Shown: positions 12,741 through 22,858 of the stretch, one piece after another | How positions within the stretch are numbered: the stretch's first letter is position 1 | Layout of the letters: the number at the start of each line of letters is the position of its first letter | Assembly (NCBI GenBank): GCA_051747785.1 | Contig: JBNJGN010000005.1 | Location: 1 to 34,027, forward strand | Length of the DNA: 34,027 nt | Reading direction: 5' to 3' | DNA from: SKVL01 sp051747785 | GTDB taxonomy: Bacteria; Patescibacteriota; Minisyncoccia; Phycocordibacterales; CSBR16-193 | Notes under the pieces: model-generated | The model's input: only the letters and a program-made list of their open reading frames with translations | Told to the model about the DNA's origin: nothing | Databases searched by the model: none | Program-made: the position numbers and the translations under genes

Positions 12741-15700
12741 CTATAAAGAATCGGGAGAAACTTTTTTCCTGATCTCACAGTAAGGACATTCCGGAGCTTC
12801 ACATCCCTTATCCCAAAAAGAAGCAGAAAGAACCTCTTCTGCCATACGTTTGATGGTATCTTTAAGCTCCGTAACTTCTTCATCACTAACAAAAAAAGAT
12901 TCCCTTTTATAATTACCGCTCTGGTCGGGCTCAACGAAATCTATGACCCCTTCCGACATTGAACCCTTAAAGGACGGGGAGAGGTCCGTTATAAGTTTAT
13001 AGAATACCAACTGACGCTTAATAGCGCCGTCAGAATCTTTTGTTTTTCCCTCTATGTAATTCCGACTTTTGGGCTTGCCTGTCTTATAATCAATAACAGT
13101 AGCATCATTCTCACCCTCTATTTTATCCAATTTCCCCGTTAATCTTAAAGGGTAAGGCAAAAGATCAAACTCTATTTCAACGTCATTTATGGCCTTCTCG
13201 GTTACTATATCCTTTCTCCATGTCCCTGCATAATTATCATAATAACCACCCAAAACAGGTACCCCTTTATCTTTTATAGCATCAGTGTCGGCCTGTGTTA
13301 TGGGCTGCCTTGAAACAGCATTGGTAAAAGAATTTATTAAAAAATCCTTCCCGGGATCCCCACTATCGCGATACTGTTCAAAAAACTCTCTAAGACTCTC
13401 GTGTACAGCTATACCAAACCTCTGCGATAAAGAGTAAACACTGGGAATACGCATAAGATTTACATAAAAATAACGCCAAGGACAAGCAAGATAAGCATTC
13501 AATGCAGTAACAGATAAAGGCTGTTCTATAAATGTCTTAGCTATATAATCTTTATCCTTTAATGAGGGACCTTTTGAGGATAAAGGTTGGAATTCCTTAG
13601 CAAAAGATTCGGTTTTTTTATCTTCCCCACTCTCTAAGCTTTCTTTCTTTTCAAGAAAGCCTTCTTTATCTATATCTTTTATAAAAGAAGATGAAAGCTG
13701 TTCCTTTTCATTATCCCCTAAACGCGGAAAACTCATGAAAACATTTAAACGAGCTCTCGTAATAGCAACATAAAAAAGCCTCCTTTCGTCTTCATTTCCC
13801 CCACCACCAAATGAAGCCGATAGTTCTCCGGGAAGTTTAAAAAGACTGCGATTTCTCCTGTTTCCCCATTTCCCGTCAACGGCATTAATGATAAATACAT
13901 GATCAAACTCCCTTCCCTTTGAAGCATGAGCCGTCATCAGCTCAACTCTATTAGGGAACTCTTCACCAGCAGACTTAAAAGATAGTCCATATGATCCCAT
14001 AGTAGAAATATGTTTTACAAAATCCTTTAAGCTAGCACCCCGGAATTCCTCATTGAACTTGTCCGCTTGCTTAAAAAAGGATCTCAGCTTATGTATGATC
14101 ATGGCGTTTTTATTGTCTGACAAAGCCTCCTCTAGAGCCCCAGACTCATACAGCATAGACTCTAAGACACTCATCAGATCACTATTAAAAGAAAGCTCAC
14201 TCCAGTGTTTTATCTTTCCGAAAGCGAATAAAAGAGGATCATCATCAGGCCGATCCACTTCTTTGGCATCTTTATCCAGAAACTGGTTAAGTGGCACACC
14301 TTTTGAGCGAGCCTCTTGGTTGGCACGAAAAACATCAGTCGTATTTATACCCCAAAATGAGAGATGCAAGGCTCTGAATAGTTTATCGTCGTCAATTGGA
14401 TCGGAAACAGCTTCCATAAGAATAACGAATCTTTGAATAAAAGAGTCCTTAAGAAGGTCTTTATCAGACCTGGCCACAAACGGAATTGAGGTTTTCTCAA
14501 ACGCCTTCACAAGAGATTTGGCGTCTTTATGATCTCTATAAATAACAGCTATTTCCGAATGAGGAACCCCTTTTTGAATTAATCTCTCCACACTCTCTGC
14601 AACAGCAAAAGCCTCCTCAGAGGCATTTTCTTTCATGTTCAAAATTAAGGGGTATCTGTCTTTTTGAACAGCAGCTTTCAATCTCTTATGTACACCTTTT
14701 ATGAAAGAACCGCCGGACTCAATAAGAGCATGCGATGCATCAAGAATATTTTGTTGTGAACGGTAACTGTCAGTTAAGTATATTGTTTTAATACCGGGAT
14801 ATAGATCTGTAAAATACATAAAGTTATCCAAAGAAGCACCCTGAAACCTAAATATAGCCTGCTTTTCATCGCCTACAATAAATATGTTGGGGTTATCATG
14901 AAAGGAGGTTAGCTCTTTAATTACCCTATTTTGAGCACTGTTGGCATCCTGATGTTCATCAGCCAAGATATAGTGGTTCTCTTCTTGAACAAGAAGAGAA
15001 AGATCCTTATTATCCTCCAATCTCTTCACAGATTCCAAGATCATATCCTCATAATCATAACAAAGAGAATCTCTCAAGATGTTTTGATAAGCTTCAAAAA
15101 CATGCCCCAATTCCTTATTTTTTTCTATATATTTTTTAGTCTTAAGATGTTCCCCTTTCATTCGACCTTTATACTTACCTCTGTTGTTATAAAGGTCCTC
15201 TCTTTGATAAAATTCGTCTTCATCTTCCTTAATGGCTCCATAAAAAGCCTCGGGGGAGAAACCCTCTCTTTTTAAGGCGCTTATAGCACTGATCAACTCT
15301 CTAACATAAAAATAAGGATTACCCAGAGGAGTTAAATACTCAAATGAATTATTTGAAAGTATTGACTCAATGACTGATATCTGTTCCGACTCGGGTATAT
15401 GTCTTGCGCCTATGATCTCAGGAAACTCTTCGGGAAAATCAGTTATCAAGGTGTTACAAAAACCATGAAATGTAAATATTTTTACTTTACTGGCATCAGC
15501 CCCAATTATACGCGAAAGAGCTTTACGCATTGAAGTTACTCCACTTTCAGTAAAGGTTAAAGCCAAGATATTTTCCGGGGAAGCATCTGTATTTGCCAAA
15601 ATAGAAGCTATTCTCATCACCAAAACAGAGGTTTTGCCTGTACCGGGACCAGCAACAACCATCACCGGTCCTTCAATACTGTCTACCGCTTCTTTCTGAG

Positions 15701-15752
15701 AAGGGTTAAGACGGTTATACCGCTCTTTAAAAACTTCATTAAAATCAGTCAT
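12741..15752 (-). CDS. UvrD/PcrA-like helicase fused to RecB-type nuclease
   Basis: 1003 aa. Superfamily 1A helicase motifs: Q-motif LNPSQKEAV, Walker A GPGTGKT (35-41), LALTFTESGV, TFHGF, Walker B ILADEHQDAN (DEHQD instead of DExQD with Y), motif III FIVGDEKQAIFRFQGA, motif V ELMTAHASKGREFDHVF, and motif VI LFYVAITRARLN. The C-terminus is a PD-(D/E)xK nuclease of the RecB/AddB type: H784, D876 (GKLD), D888-Y-K890, Q914...Y918. Four cysteines bracket it (C757; C984, C989, C992), as in the AddB/AdnB iron-sulfur nucleases. This single chain may process double-strand breaks as AddAB/RecBCD does (inference). Promoter: TATACT at 15761-15766 (minus) eight bases before ATG, so likely leaderless. rpoD and its terminator lie upstream. 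Confidence 0.93.
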   Translation of the reverse strand: MTDFNEVFKERYNRLNPSQKEAVDSIEGPVMVVAGPGTGKTSVLVMRIASILANTDASPENILALTFTESGVTSMRKALSRIIGADASKVKIFTFHGFCNTLITDFPEEFPEIIGARHIPESEQISVIESILSNNSFEYLTPLGNPYFYVRELISAISALKREGFSPEAFYGAIKEDEDEFYQREDLYNNRGKYKGRMKGEHLKTKKYIEKNKELGHVFEAYQNILRDSLCYDYEDMILESVKRLEDNKDLSLLVQEENHYILADEHQDANSAQNRVIKELTSFHDNPNIFIVGDEKQAIFRFQGASLDNFMYFTDLYPGIKTIYLTDSYRSQQNILDASHALIESGGSFIKGVHKRLKAAVQKDRYPLILNMKENASEEAFAVAESVERLIQKGVPHSEIAVIYRDHKDAKSLVKAFEKTSIPFVARSDKDLLKDSFIQRFVILMEAVSDPIDDDKLFRALHLSFWGINTTDVFRANQEARSKGVPLNQFLDKDAKEVDRPDDDPLLFAFGKIKHWSELSFNSDLMSVLESMLYESGALEEALSDNKNAMIIHKLRSFFKQADKFNEEFRGASLKDFVKHISTMGSYGLSFKSAGEEFPNRVELMTAHASKGREFDHVFIINAVDGKWGNRRNRSLFKLPGELSASFGGGGNEDERRLFYVAITRARLNVFMSFPRLGDNEKEQLSSSFIKDIDKEGFLEKKESLESGEDKKTESFAKEFQPLSSKGPSLKDKDYIAKTFIEQPLSVTALNAYLACPWRYFYVNLMRIPSVYSLSQRFGIAVHESLREFFEQYRDSGDPGKDFLINSFTNAVSRQPITQADTDAIKDKGVPVLGGYYDNYAGTWRKDIVTEKAINDVEIEFDLLPYPLRLTGKLDKIEGENDATVIDYKTGKPKSRNYIEGKTKDSDGAIKRQLVFYKLITDLSPSFKGSMSEGVIDFVEPDQSGNYKRESFFVSDEEVTELKDTIKRMAEEVLSASFWDKGCEAPECPYCEIRKKVSPDSL

Positions 15753-15787
15753 TAAAAAACAGTATAACCCATAAAAGCATTAAAATA

Positions 15788-15815
15788 AAAACAACCGAAA
15801 TAATTCGGTTGTTTT
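15788..15815 (-). terminator. rpoD terminator
   Basis: A perfect 12-bp stem, AAAACAACCGAA (15788-15799) and TTCGGTTGTTTT (15804-15815), with a 4-nt loop, is followed on the minus strand by a T-rich tract (TTTTTATTTTA). It lies 27 bp after the rpoD stop and separates rpoD from the helicase gene. Confidence 0.88.
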
Positions 15816-15841
15816 AATCAATATGATGTTGACAAATATTT

Positions 15842-17143
15842 TTAATAGTAACTCTTCAATCTTTCAACATCGTTATGCTGTCTGATCTTTTCATGTGCTT
15901 TGGCCTCTATCTGTCTTATACGCTCCCTTGTAACGCCAAACTCTCTTCCCACCTCTTCTAAAGTATGAGTTATGCTATCCTTCAGCCCATGCCTCATTTC
16001 AAGTATCTTTCTATCCTTTTCCGGAAGATCGTCCAATATCTCTTTTATTTGATCGGAAATGATCCGACGGGAAGTTAATTTCTCAGGAGAGATTATCTTG
16101 TCATCGGCAATAAAGTTCCCAAGAGTGGACTTGCCATCATCATCGTCACCAACAGGGCTCTCAAGAGAAACGGTGTTTTGATCTATCTTTTCTATCTGAT
16201 GGATCTTATCAATATCAACGTTCATTTCCGTAGCTATCTCTTCAGACAGAGGGTCTCTTCCCAGATCCTGAGAAAGACGTCTAACCACCTGTTTATACTT
16301 GGCTATAGTCTCAACCATATGCACAGGAACTCTAATAGTTCTTGACTGATCAGCCAAAGACCTGGTTATAGCTTGCCTTATCCACCAGGTAGCATAAGTG
16401 GAGAATTTATAACCCTTTGTCCAGTCAAATTTCTCAACTGCCTTGAAAAGGCCTATATTGCCCTCTTGTATAAGATCCAGCAGTGTCAGATCAGGGCTTC
16501 TTCCGACATATTTTTTGGCAATAGAGACAACAAGTCTCAAATTTGACCTTATCAGAATAAGTTTAGCGTCTTCATCGCCCTTTTGAATACGCTTGGCCAA
16601 CTCCTTTTCTTGATCTCCATTAATAAGTGGGTGCTGTCCAATCTCCCTTAAATACATCTGTATTGAATCATAAGAAGAATCTTCTCCTACACCCATCTTT
16701 TTCAAAAGCTCCTTTTCTTCTTCAGGACTATTTAAAAGATTTCCGCTCTCTAATACATCAATTCCGGCAGAAGAGAATTTTTCATAAAGCTCTTCCAAAA
16801 GAATTATATTATCTTCAATATTAGGAAAATACTTTAATATTTCATCAAAAGTAACAAAACCTCTATTCCTACCTTTTGTAATAAGCTCCTCAGCCTTCTC
16901 ATCGTCTTTACCTTTAGTATTCTTTTTCTTTTCAGTCTCTTTAGCTCCTTTAGCTTCTTTTTTGTCTTCAGTCTTCTTTTTAGAGGAATTACCAGCTTTA
17001 GCAAAAGAGGTATCCTTCCCTGCTTTTTTAGTTTTGGAAGTATCTCTTTTTTTAGAATCAGAAACAGCTCCATCCACACCCTTCTTATTTGAAAGTTGTT
17101 CCTTTTTTTCTTCTTTATTTTTTGCCGTTTTATTATTTGGCAT
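15842..17143 (-). CDS. rpoD: Primary sigma factor (sigma-70)
   Basis: 433 aa. Residues 1-85 are a Lys/Ser-rich, low-complexity extension. Region 1.1-like segment about 85-150 (EELITKGRNRGFVTFDEIL); region 1.2 about 157-190 (DSIQMYLREIGQHPLI); region 2 with LTLLDLIQEGNIGLFKAVEKF (219-239) and the -10 binding helix FSTYATWWIRQAITRSLADQ (247-266); region 3; and region 4 with the -35 binding helix-turn-helix VGREFGVTRERIRQIEAKA (398-416). It is complete. It follows dnaG after 26 bp on the same strand, the dnaG-rpoD arrangement of the macromolecular synthesis operon, without rpsU. The TTGACA/TATAAT-type boxes found in this window are its expected targets. Confidence 0.98.
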   Translation of the reverse strand: MPNNKTAKNKEEKKEQLSNKKGVDGAVSDSKKRDTSKTKKAGKDTSFAKAGNSSKKKTEDKKEAKGAKETEKKKNTKGKDDEKAEELITKGRNRGFVTFDEILKYFPNIEDNIILLEELYEKFSSAGIDVLESGNLLNSPEEEKELLKKMGVGEDSSYDSIQMYLREIGQHPLINGDQEKELAKRIQKGDEDAKLILIRSNLRLVVSIAKKYVGRSPDLTLLDLIQEGNIGLFKAVEKFDWTKGYKFSTYATWWIRQAITRSLADQSRTIRVPVHMVETIAKYKQVVRRLSQDLGRDPLSEEIATEMNVDIDKIHQIEKIDQNTVSLESPVGDDDDGKSTLGNFIADDKIISPEKLTSRRIISDQIKEILDDLPEKDRKILEMRHGLKDSITHTLEEVGREFGVTRERIRQIEAKAHEKIRQHNDVERLKSYY

Positions 17144-17169
17144 ACTTTTTTCTATTAATAATATTAAAA

Positions 17170-18945
17170 TTACTCAACAACATAACGAACCTCTCCATCA
17201 TGCCTTCCGGCACGGATGTCGTGAAGTTCTCTGGAGCATTTTTGGTATTCTAAAAGATTTTGCTTATTTTCCTCTTCTCCTACGGATCCACCTTTTATCT
17301 TTTTCTGCAGTTCATCCATCCTCTCTTCCAATCTAGCAGTTTTATACTGGTACACTAGTTCGTCACTATAACTTAAGATACCTGATGTGTCAATACTCTC
17401 AAGACGTGTTTCCGCTTCAACTATCTCTTTGTCACTATCGGGTTCTACACTATAAGAAGAAACCTGTTCTGCAAATTCCTTATCAGCCTTTAGTATCTGA
17501 TCCTTAAGGTCATCAAGAGAGTAAATAGGGTCAGATGACCTCTCAAGCCAATTTAAGATCACCGCCATCAGCTTGACCGCTCTATTTGCTTTAGTTAACC
17601 CTTTATGATAATTATACATCACAGATTCTTTTTTTTCACTTTTATCAATAAATTCACCACTAGCATGCTCTTTCTCTTCATTGTTTTTCATATAGTCCTC
17701 AGCATCCGCTTTTACATTTTCAACGGGAACATTCATGCTTTCCGCTATAGCCCCCAAAAAATAAGATCTATCCATTTCACTTTTAACCAAAACAAGTAAA
17801 GGGAAAGTGATCTCACGGATCGCCTTAAGTCGATTGCGTTCTTGAGGGAAAGAGTTCTTTATATAATCTAACGTATGAAGCACGGCATGCGGAGCCTCTG
17901 TTAGTATATTCTTCCACTCTGAACGACTTTCCCTTATACAGTCAGCCGGATCCTTTCCTTCGGGTAAATTCGCTATTTTAACATCCATCCCCTGTCTCAT
18001 TGCAAGAGCAGAAGCTCTGTAAGCTGAACGCATACCCGCATCATCGGAATCAAAAGCCAATAAAATATTATCAGTAAAACGTTTTAATCTCTGAATGTGA
18101 GCCTCTGTAACCGAGGTTCCTGATAAAGCTACAGTGTTATCCATACCGGCCTGATGAGACATTATAAGATCAAACTGGCCTTCCACCATTATAACGTAGC
18201 CTCTTTTTCTTATTGATCTTCCAGCCTTATTCAGCCCATAGAGAACCTCTGATTTATTGAAGATATCTGTATCGGGGCTATTTAGGTACTTCGGAGCCTT
18301 ATCTGTCGGATTAAGCGCTCTTCCTGAAAAAGCAATAATATACCCGGAGGCATCAAAAATGGGAAACACTATCCTATCTCGAAAAGTGTCATATCTTTTC
18401 TCTTCTTTTTCCCTTATCAAACCGGCATCCTTCATATCTTGAATGACAACATCTCTCTGCAGTAAACGATCATGAAGAGTCCTCCACCCTTCAAGGGCAT
18501 AACCGATTCTCCAATCTTTTAGCGTTTTTTCCAAAACCCCACGCTCTTTCATGTATTTTTGAGCCACAGAGGATTTTTCCATATTCTCTTCAAAGAAATT
18601 TGCCGCCTCTTCGGTAGCGTAGAAAAGTTTTTCCTTTTTCTCCTTAAAAGCACCTCCTTTTGAGACACTTATTTCAACCCCCGCCTTATCAGCCAGTAAT
18701 TTCAGGGCACCTCGAAAATCCACGCCCTCAAACTCCTGTACAAAAGAGAAAATATCTCCGGAAACCCCACAGCCAAAACAGTGATACGTACCCCTATCAG
18801 GAGAAACTACAAAAGAAGGGGTTTTTTCATTGTGAAAAGGACATTTGGCCTTGTAACGCAATCCAGCCGGTTGTAATTCAATATAATCACCGACAACATC
18901 AGCAATGTTGAGTATTTCTTTTATACGCTCTGCGTCTGAAGACAT
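17170..18945 (-). CDS. dnaG: DNA primase
   Basis: 591 aa, near E. coli length (581). It makes RNA primers at the replication fork. N-terminal zinc finger C35-PF-H38 ... C56-FG-C59 (KCPFHNEKTPSF, YHCFGCGVSGD); RNA polymerase core including RDRIVFPIFDASGYIIAFSGRAL; TOPRIM motif GYVIMVEGQFDLI with E and later LLAFDSDDAGMRSA (DxD). The C-terminal region about 430-591 is divergent and should contain the DnaB-binding domain. rpoD follows 26 bp downstream. rpoC ends about 170 bp upstream on the same strand, and I see no clear terminator in that gap; the minus strand there has GATAAT preceded by TG, a possible extended -10. Confidence 0.98.
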   Translation of the reverse strand: MSSDAERIKEILNIADVVGDYIELQPAGLRYKAKCPFHNEKTPSFVVSPDRGTYHCFGCGVSGDIFSFVQEFEGVDFRGALKLLADKAGVEISVSKGGAFKEKKEKLFYATEEAANFFEENMEKSSVAQKYMKERGVLEKTLKDWRIGYALEGWRTLHDRLLQRDVVIQDMKDAGLIREKEEKRYDTFRDRIVFPIFDASGYIIAFSGRALNPTDKAPKYLNSPDTDIFNKSEVLYGLNKAGRSIRKRGYVIMVEGQFDLIMSHQAGMDNTVALSGTSVTEAHIQRLKRFTDNILLAFDSDDAGMRSAYRASALAMRQGMDVKIANLPEGKDPADCIRESRSEWKNILTEAPHAVLHTLDYIKNSFPQERNRLKAIREITFPLLVLVKSEMDRSYFLGAIAESMNVPVENVKADAEDYMKNNEEKEHASGEFIDKSEKKESVMYNYHKGLTKANRAVKLMAVILNWLERSSDPIYSLDDLKDQILKADKEFAEQVSSYSVEPDSDKEIVEAETRLESIDTSGILSYSDELVYQYKTARLEERMDELQKKIKGGSVGEEENKQNLLEYQKCSRELHDIRAGRHDGEVRYVVE

Positions 18946-19114
18946 AAAGGATCACGATAAATACCGTAAGCAATGAACAGATAAAGCTAAACGGTTTTTT
19001 GTTATATTTTATTTTTAACCCAATCTAGTGCTGATCCTCACGTTCCACCTTAAGTAATACAGTTCAGACGTATTATCACAACTTTGACATAAAACACAGA
19101 AGCCAGGTAAATAA

Positions 19115-22100
19115 TTACTCATGCTCATCTTCTTCGCTACCAACTTCACGAGCCTCTCTTATTTCTTTCTTAAACTTCTCCACACTCTCATATTTAGGGC
19201 TTCCCTTAAAGCCGGTACCAGCAGGGATTATACGTCCAATGATAACATTCTCTTTAAGACCCGTTAATCTATCTTCTCTTCCTTGAACCGCACTTTCAGT
19301 AAGTACTCTAGTCGTATTCTGGAAAGAAGCTGCTGAAAGGAAACTTTTACGAGTAAGTGCTACTTCCGTTATACCCATCAATACCGCTTCAGCTTTTATC
19401 TCTTCCCCTCCTTCCTCTCTTATTCTCTCATTCTCTTCTTTCAAGGAGTTCTCTTCTATGGTTTCCCCTTTCATGAACTGGGAGCTTCCTGGGCTTTTGA
19501 CCTTCCTACGAGAGAACATCTGTTTGACCACAACCTCTATATGCTTTCTAGAAACAGCCTCGCCTTGGAGCTCATAGAGCTTACTTATTTCATCAATTAT
19601 GTACTCCTGCGTTCTATCCTTACCACCATACTTGAAAAGTTCATCAAGATCAGCAGAACCGTCAGTCATTATATCTCCTTTTTTTACCTCTTGATTCTCT
19701 TTTACCGTTACCATTCTAAGTGGGCTAAACGTATGCTCCAATTCACTTTTGGCATTAGCTGAGGTCTTTTTGCTACCTGCTTCCGGCAAAACAGTAATGC
19801 TCTTACCTTTATCATTTTCTTTTATTGAAGTAATCACTCCGCTAACATGACAGACAGCCGCCGGATTCTTGGGGCGCCTTTTTTCAAACACCTCCTCAAC
19901 CCTAGGAAGACCTTGGGTTATATCTCCCCCGACAGAAGCAGCACCACCGGCATGGAATGTGCGCATTGTAAGCTGGGTACCAGGCTCTCCAATGGCTTGT
20001 GCCGCCACTGTTCCTACAGCCTCTCCCTTATTTACAACCCTGTTATTACCAAAGTCAACACCATAACATTTAACACATATACCTTGGTTACTCTTACATC
20101 CCAAAGGAGAACGAACTATCACTCTCTCAACTTCATTTTCTTCAATAATTGAAGCCTCTTCTTTTCCTATAAAATCTCCTTTCTTGAAGAGAACCTTACC
20201 GGATCCATCCTTAACATCTTCTGCCAGGAATCTACCTTTCACCAATTTTGAGATAGAACCGGTTATACCAGATGCCGTTTCCTTGCTGACCAAAAAGCCT
20301 TCCTTGGTTCCGCAATCGTCCTCTTGAACTATAAGGTCTTGAGATACATCAAAAAGCCTTCTGGTAAGATAGCCGGCTTGAGCAGTTCTAAGAGCCGTAT
20401 CTGTCTGACCTTTACGTGATCCATGGGTAGTAACGAAATACTCTATAGGACTTAGTCCCTCCTTACTGCAAGAAGTAATAGGAAATTCCATTGTATCTCC
20501 AGCACTTTTCTGAATAAGCCCTTTCATTCCAGCCATTTGGGTTATCTGTGAAAGAGATCCTCTGGCTCCGGATTGCCACATATCATAAGCAGAGTCTCTA
20601 TTGGTAAACGTCTCAGGTAGAACACCCTCTATATCACTTTTGGCCTTATGCCATATTTCTATATTCTTTCTGATACGCTCCTTAGAAGAAAGCAACCCCT
20701 CTTCATACTGATCAACTACTTTATCAGATTCATGTTTAGCTCCATTTATTATCTCGGTCTTTTGCTCCGGAATACGAACTTCGTCAATGCCCCAAGTTAT
20801 TCCTGAATAGGTAGCATACTTAAAGCCGAAATTCTTTATTTTATCCATTATGGCAGGTATATTCTCTATTCCGTAAGTCTCTATAAGGTTATCTACAATA
20901 ACCGCCATGTGTTTCCTTTCCACCTCAGTATTAACATAAGGAAAATCACTCGGCAGAACGCTATTGAAGAACAATCTTCCCACCGAAGTCTCAAATACAC
21001 CGCCATTATACTCTTTGTATTTAGGTTTATCGGAAGCCAATACCTTTATACGAGCACGGAATCCTACGTGTCCAAAATCATAAGCGGCTATAGCTTCATT
21101 GGGACTGGAAAAGATCTTACCTTCGCCCTTTTCTCCCTCCAGTATCTTTGTCATCCAGTAACACCCTAAAACTATATCCAAAAGCTTGGAGCTAATTATG
21201 GGATCACCGCTACCAGGTTTAAGAATATTTTTATCCGAAGCCATTATCTCCCTAGCCTCAAACTGAGCCTCTTCAGAAAGAGGAACATGCACTGCCATCA
21301 TATCTCCGTCAAAGTCAGCATTAAAAGCAGGACATACCAACGGATGTATCTGTATAGCATTACCCTCTATCAGAAGTGGCTTGAAAGCCTGAATACCTAA
21401 CCTATGAAGAGTGGGAGCGCGATTGAGTAGTACATATTTGCCTTCAATAACATTCTCCAATATTTCCCAAACCTCGGGTGCCCCTTCTTCTATTAAACGA
21501 GTAGCTCCTCTTATGTTATAAGCCAACTCCCTCTTAAGAAGACCTGATATAACAAACGGCTTAAACAGCTCCAAAGCCATGTGTTTAGGAAGACCACATT
21601 CATTCAGTGCCAGTTCAGGACCTATAACAATAACCGACCGGCCTGAATAATCAACACGCTTACCAAGAAGACTCCTCCTTAGTATCCCTCTCTTTCCTTT
21701 CAAATTATCTGCCAAAGATTTAAGCGTGCCTCTCTGAGCCTGGCTTGCCATCTGTGAGCTCCCTTGTCTCATTGAGTTATCAATGAGAGCATCAACTGCC
21801 TCCTGTAAGATCCTCTTTTCATTTCTTAGGATAACCTCCGGAGCTTGTATTTCTTTAAGCTTTTTTAATCTGTTATTTCTGTTTATAACCCTACGATAAA
21901 GATCATTTACATCAGAAGTGGCATACCTTCCTCCGTCTAAAGGAACCATTGGTCTCAGCGCAGGAGGAATGACAGGAATATGAGTAAGAAACATCCATTC
22001 AGGTCTTAGATCGGCGGATATAAGAGACTGCACCAAAGCTAGCCGTTTGCTTATCTTTTGACGTTCAGCGGCTCCGGCTTTTTCGTGATCCGACAGAAGT

Positions 22101-22828
22101 TTCTCCTCCAGTTCTTTAAGGTCTACCTGCTTAAATATGTTGTATATGGCCTCAGCACCTATACCAGCCTCAAAAAGAGAGCCGTAGCGTAAAGAATATT
22201 TGTGGCACTCAACCTCATTTAAGACCATTCCTTCCCTGACACTCTTTATTTCTTTTTTAGCTGTTTCAAGCCTTTCTTTTAGCTCTTCTTTTTCTTTGTT
22301 ATCTAAATTCTTAACCTTGGCCTTATACTCGGAATCAACCTCCTTGAGAAGTCTTTCTCTTTCATCTTCGTCCACCTGTGTAATAATATAACCGGAAAAA
22401 TACATTACCTTTTCTACGTCAGCCATCGGTATGCCCAGGATTAAACTAATACGGGAAGGTATTCCTCTTAAAAACCAGATATGCGCAACAGGACTAGCCA
22501 GTTTTATATGCCCCATTCTCTCACGCCTTACCACTGAACGAGTTATTTCCACTCCACACTTTTCACATATTATACCTTTGTAACGAATACCTCTGTATTT
22601 ACCGCAATAACATTCATAATCCTTTTCAGGACCAAATATTTTCTCATCAAAAAGACCATTCTTTTCGCTACGTTGGGTACGGTAGTTTATTGTTTCCGGC
22701 TTGGTTACTTCCCCGTGAGACCAAGACTGTATACGATCCGGAGAAGCAAGTCTCAGAGTAATGTAATCAAAATCATTTATGTTGGCACGCTTGTTCTTTG
22801 CACTTGTATTTGGAGAGGTTTTCATCAT
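19115..22828 (-). CDS. rpoC: RNA polymerase beta' subunit
   Basis: 1237 aa, shorter than in E. coli (1407) as in many bacteria. N-terminal zinc site C73-Y-C75 ... C88-EK-C91 (YECYCGKYRG, IICEKCG); the catalytic metal motif NADFDGDMMAVH; rudder/bridge-helix and trigger-loop regions (GARGSLSQITQMAGMKGL; EPGTQLTMRTFHAGG); second zinc site VRSPLGCKSNQGICVKCYG with an upstream Cys. No internal stop or intron. It starts 30 bp after rpoB. Two adjacent ATG codons open the frame (MMK); either could be used. It ends in a Glu-rich tail (REVGSEEDEHE). Confidence 0.98.
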   Translation of the reverse strand: MMKTSPNTSAKNKRANINDFDYITLRLASPDRIQSWSHGEVTKPETINYRTQRSEKNGLFDEKIFGPEKDYECYCGKYRGIRYKGIICEKCGVEITRSVVRRERMGHIKLASPVAHIWFLRGIPSRISLILGIPMADVEKVMYFSGYIITQVDEDERERLLKEVDSEYKAKVKNLDNKEKEELKERLETAKKEIKSVREGMVLNEVECHKYSLRYGSLFEAGIGAEAIYNIFKQVDLKELEEKLLSDHEKAGAAERQKISKRLALVQSLISADLRPEWMFLTHIPVIPPALRPMVPLDGGRYATSDVNDLYRRVINRNNRLKKLKEIQAPEVILRNEKRILQEAVDALIDNSMRQGSSQMASQAQRGTLKSLADNLKGKRGILRRSLLGKRVDYSGRSVIVIGPELALNECGLPKHMALELFKPFVISGLLKRELAYNIRGATRLIEEGAPEVWEILENVIEGKYVLLNRAPTLHRLGIQAFKPLLIEGNAIQIHPLVCPAFNADFDGDMMAVHVPLSEEAQFEAREIMASDKNILKPGSGDPIISSKLLDIVLGCYWMTKILEGEKGEGKIFSSPNEAIAAYDFGHVGFRARIKVLASDKPKYKEYNGGVFETSVGRLFFNSVLPSDFPYVNTEVERKHMAVIVDNLIETYGIENIPAIMDKIKNFGFKYATYSGITWGIDEVRIPEQKTEIINGAKHESDKVVDQYEEGLLSSKERIRKNIEIWHKAKSDIEGVLPETFTNRDSAYDMWQSGARGSLSQITQMAGMKGLIQKSAGDTMEFPITSCSKEGLSPIEYFVTTHGSRKGQTDTALRTAQAGYLTRRLFDVSQDLIVQEDDCGTKEGFLVSKETASGITGSISKLVKGRFLAEDVKDGSGKVLFKKGDFIGKEEASIIEENEVERVIVRSPLGCKSNQGICVKCYGVDFGNNRVVNKGEAVGTVAAQAIGEPGTQLTMRTFHAGGAASVGGDITQGLPRVEEVFEKRRPKNPAAVCHVSGVITSIKENDKGKSITVLPEAGSKKTSANAKSELEHTFSPLRMVTVKENQEVKKGDIMTDGSADLDELFKYGGKDRTQEYIIDEISKLYELQGEAVSRKHIEVVVKQMFSRRKVKSPGSSQFMKGETIEENSLKEENERIREEGGEEIKAEAVLMGITEVALTRKSFLSAASFQNTTRVLTESAVQGREDRLTGLKENVIIGRIIPAGTGFKGSPKYESVEKFKKEIREAREVGSEEDEHE

Positions 22829-22858
22829 AATAACTAATCTTTTAAATCTATTATTCTC

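Noticed and set aside
18946..19114. Terminator or RNA between rpoC and dnaG
   Set aside because: I find no stable hairpin with a T-run and no known RNA motif, only a possible extended -10 for dnaG.
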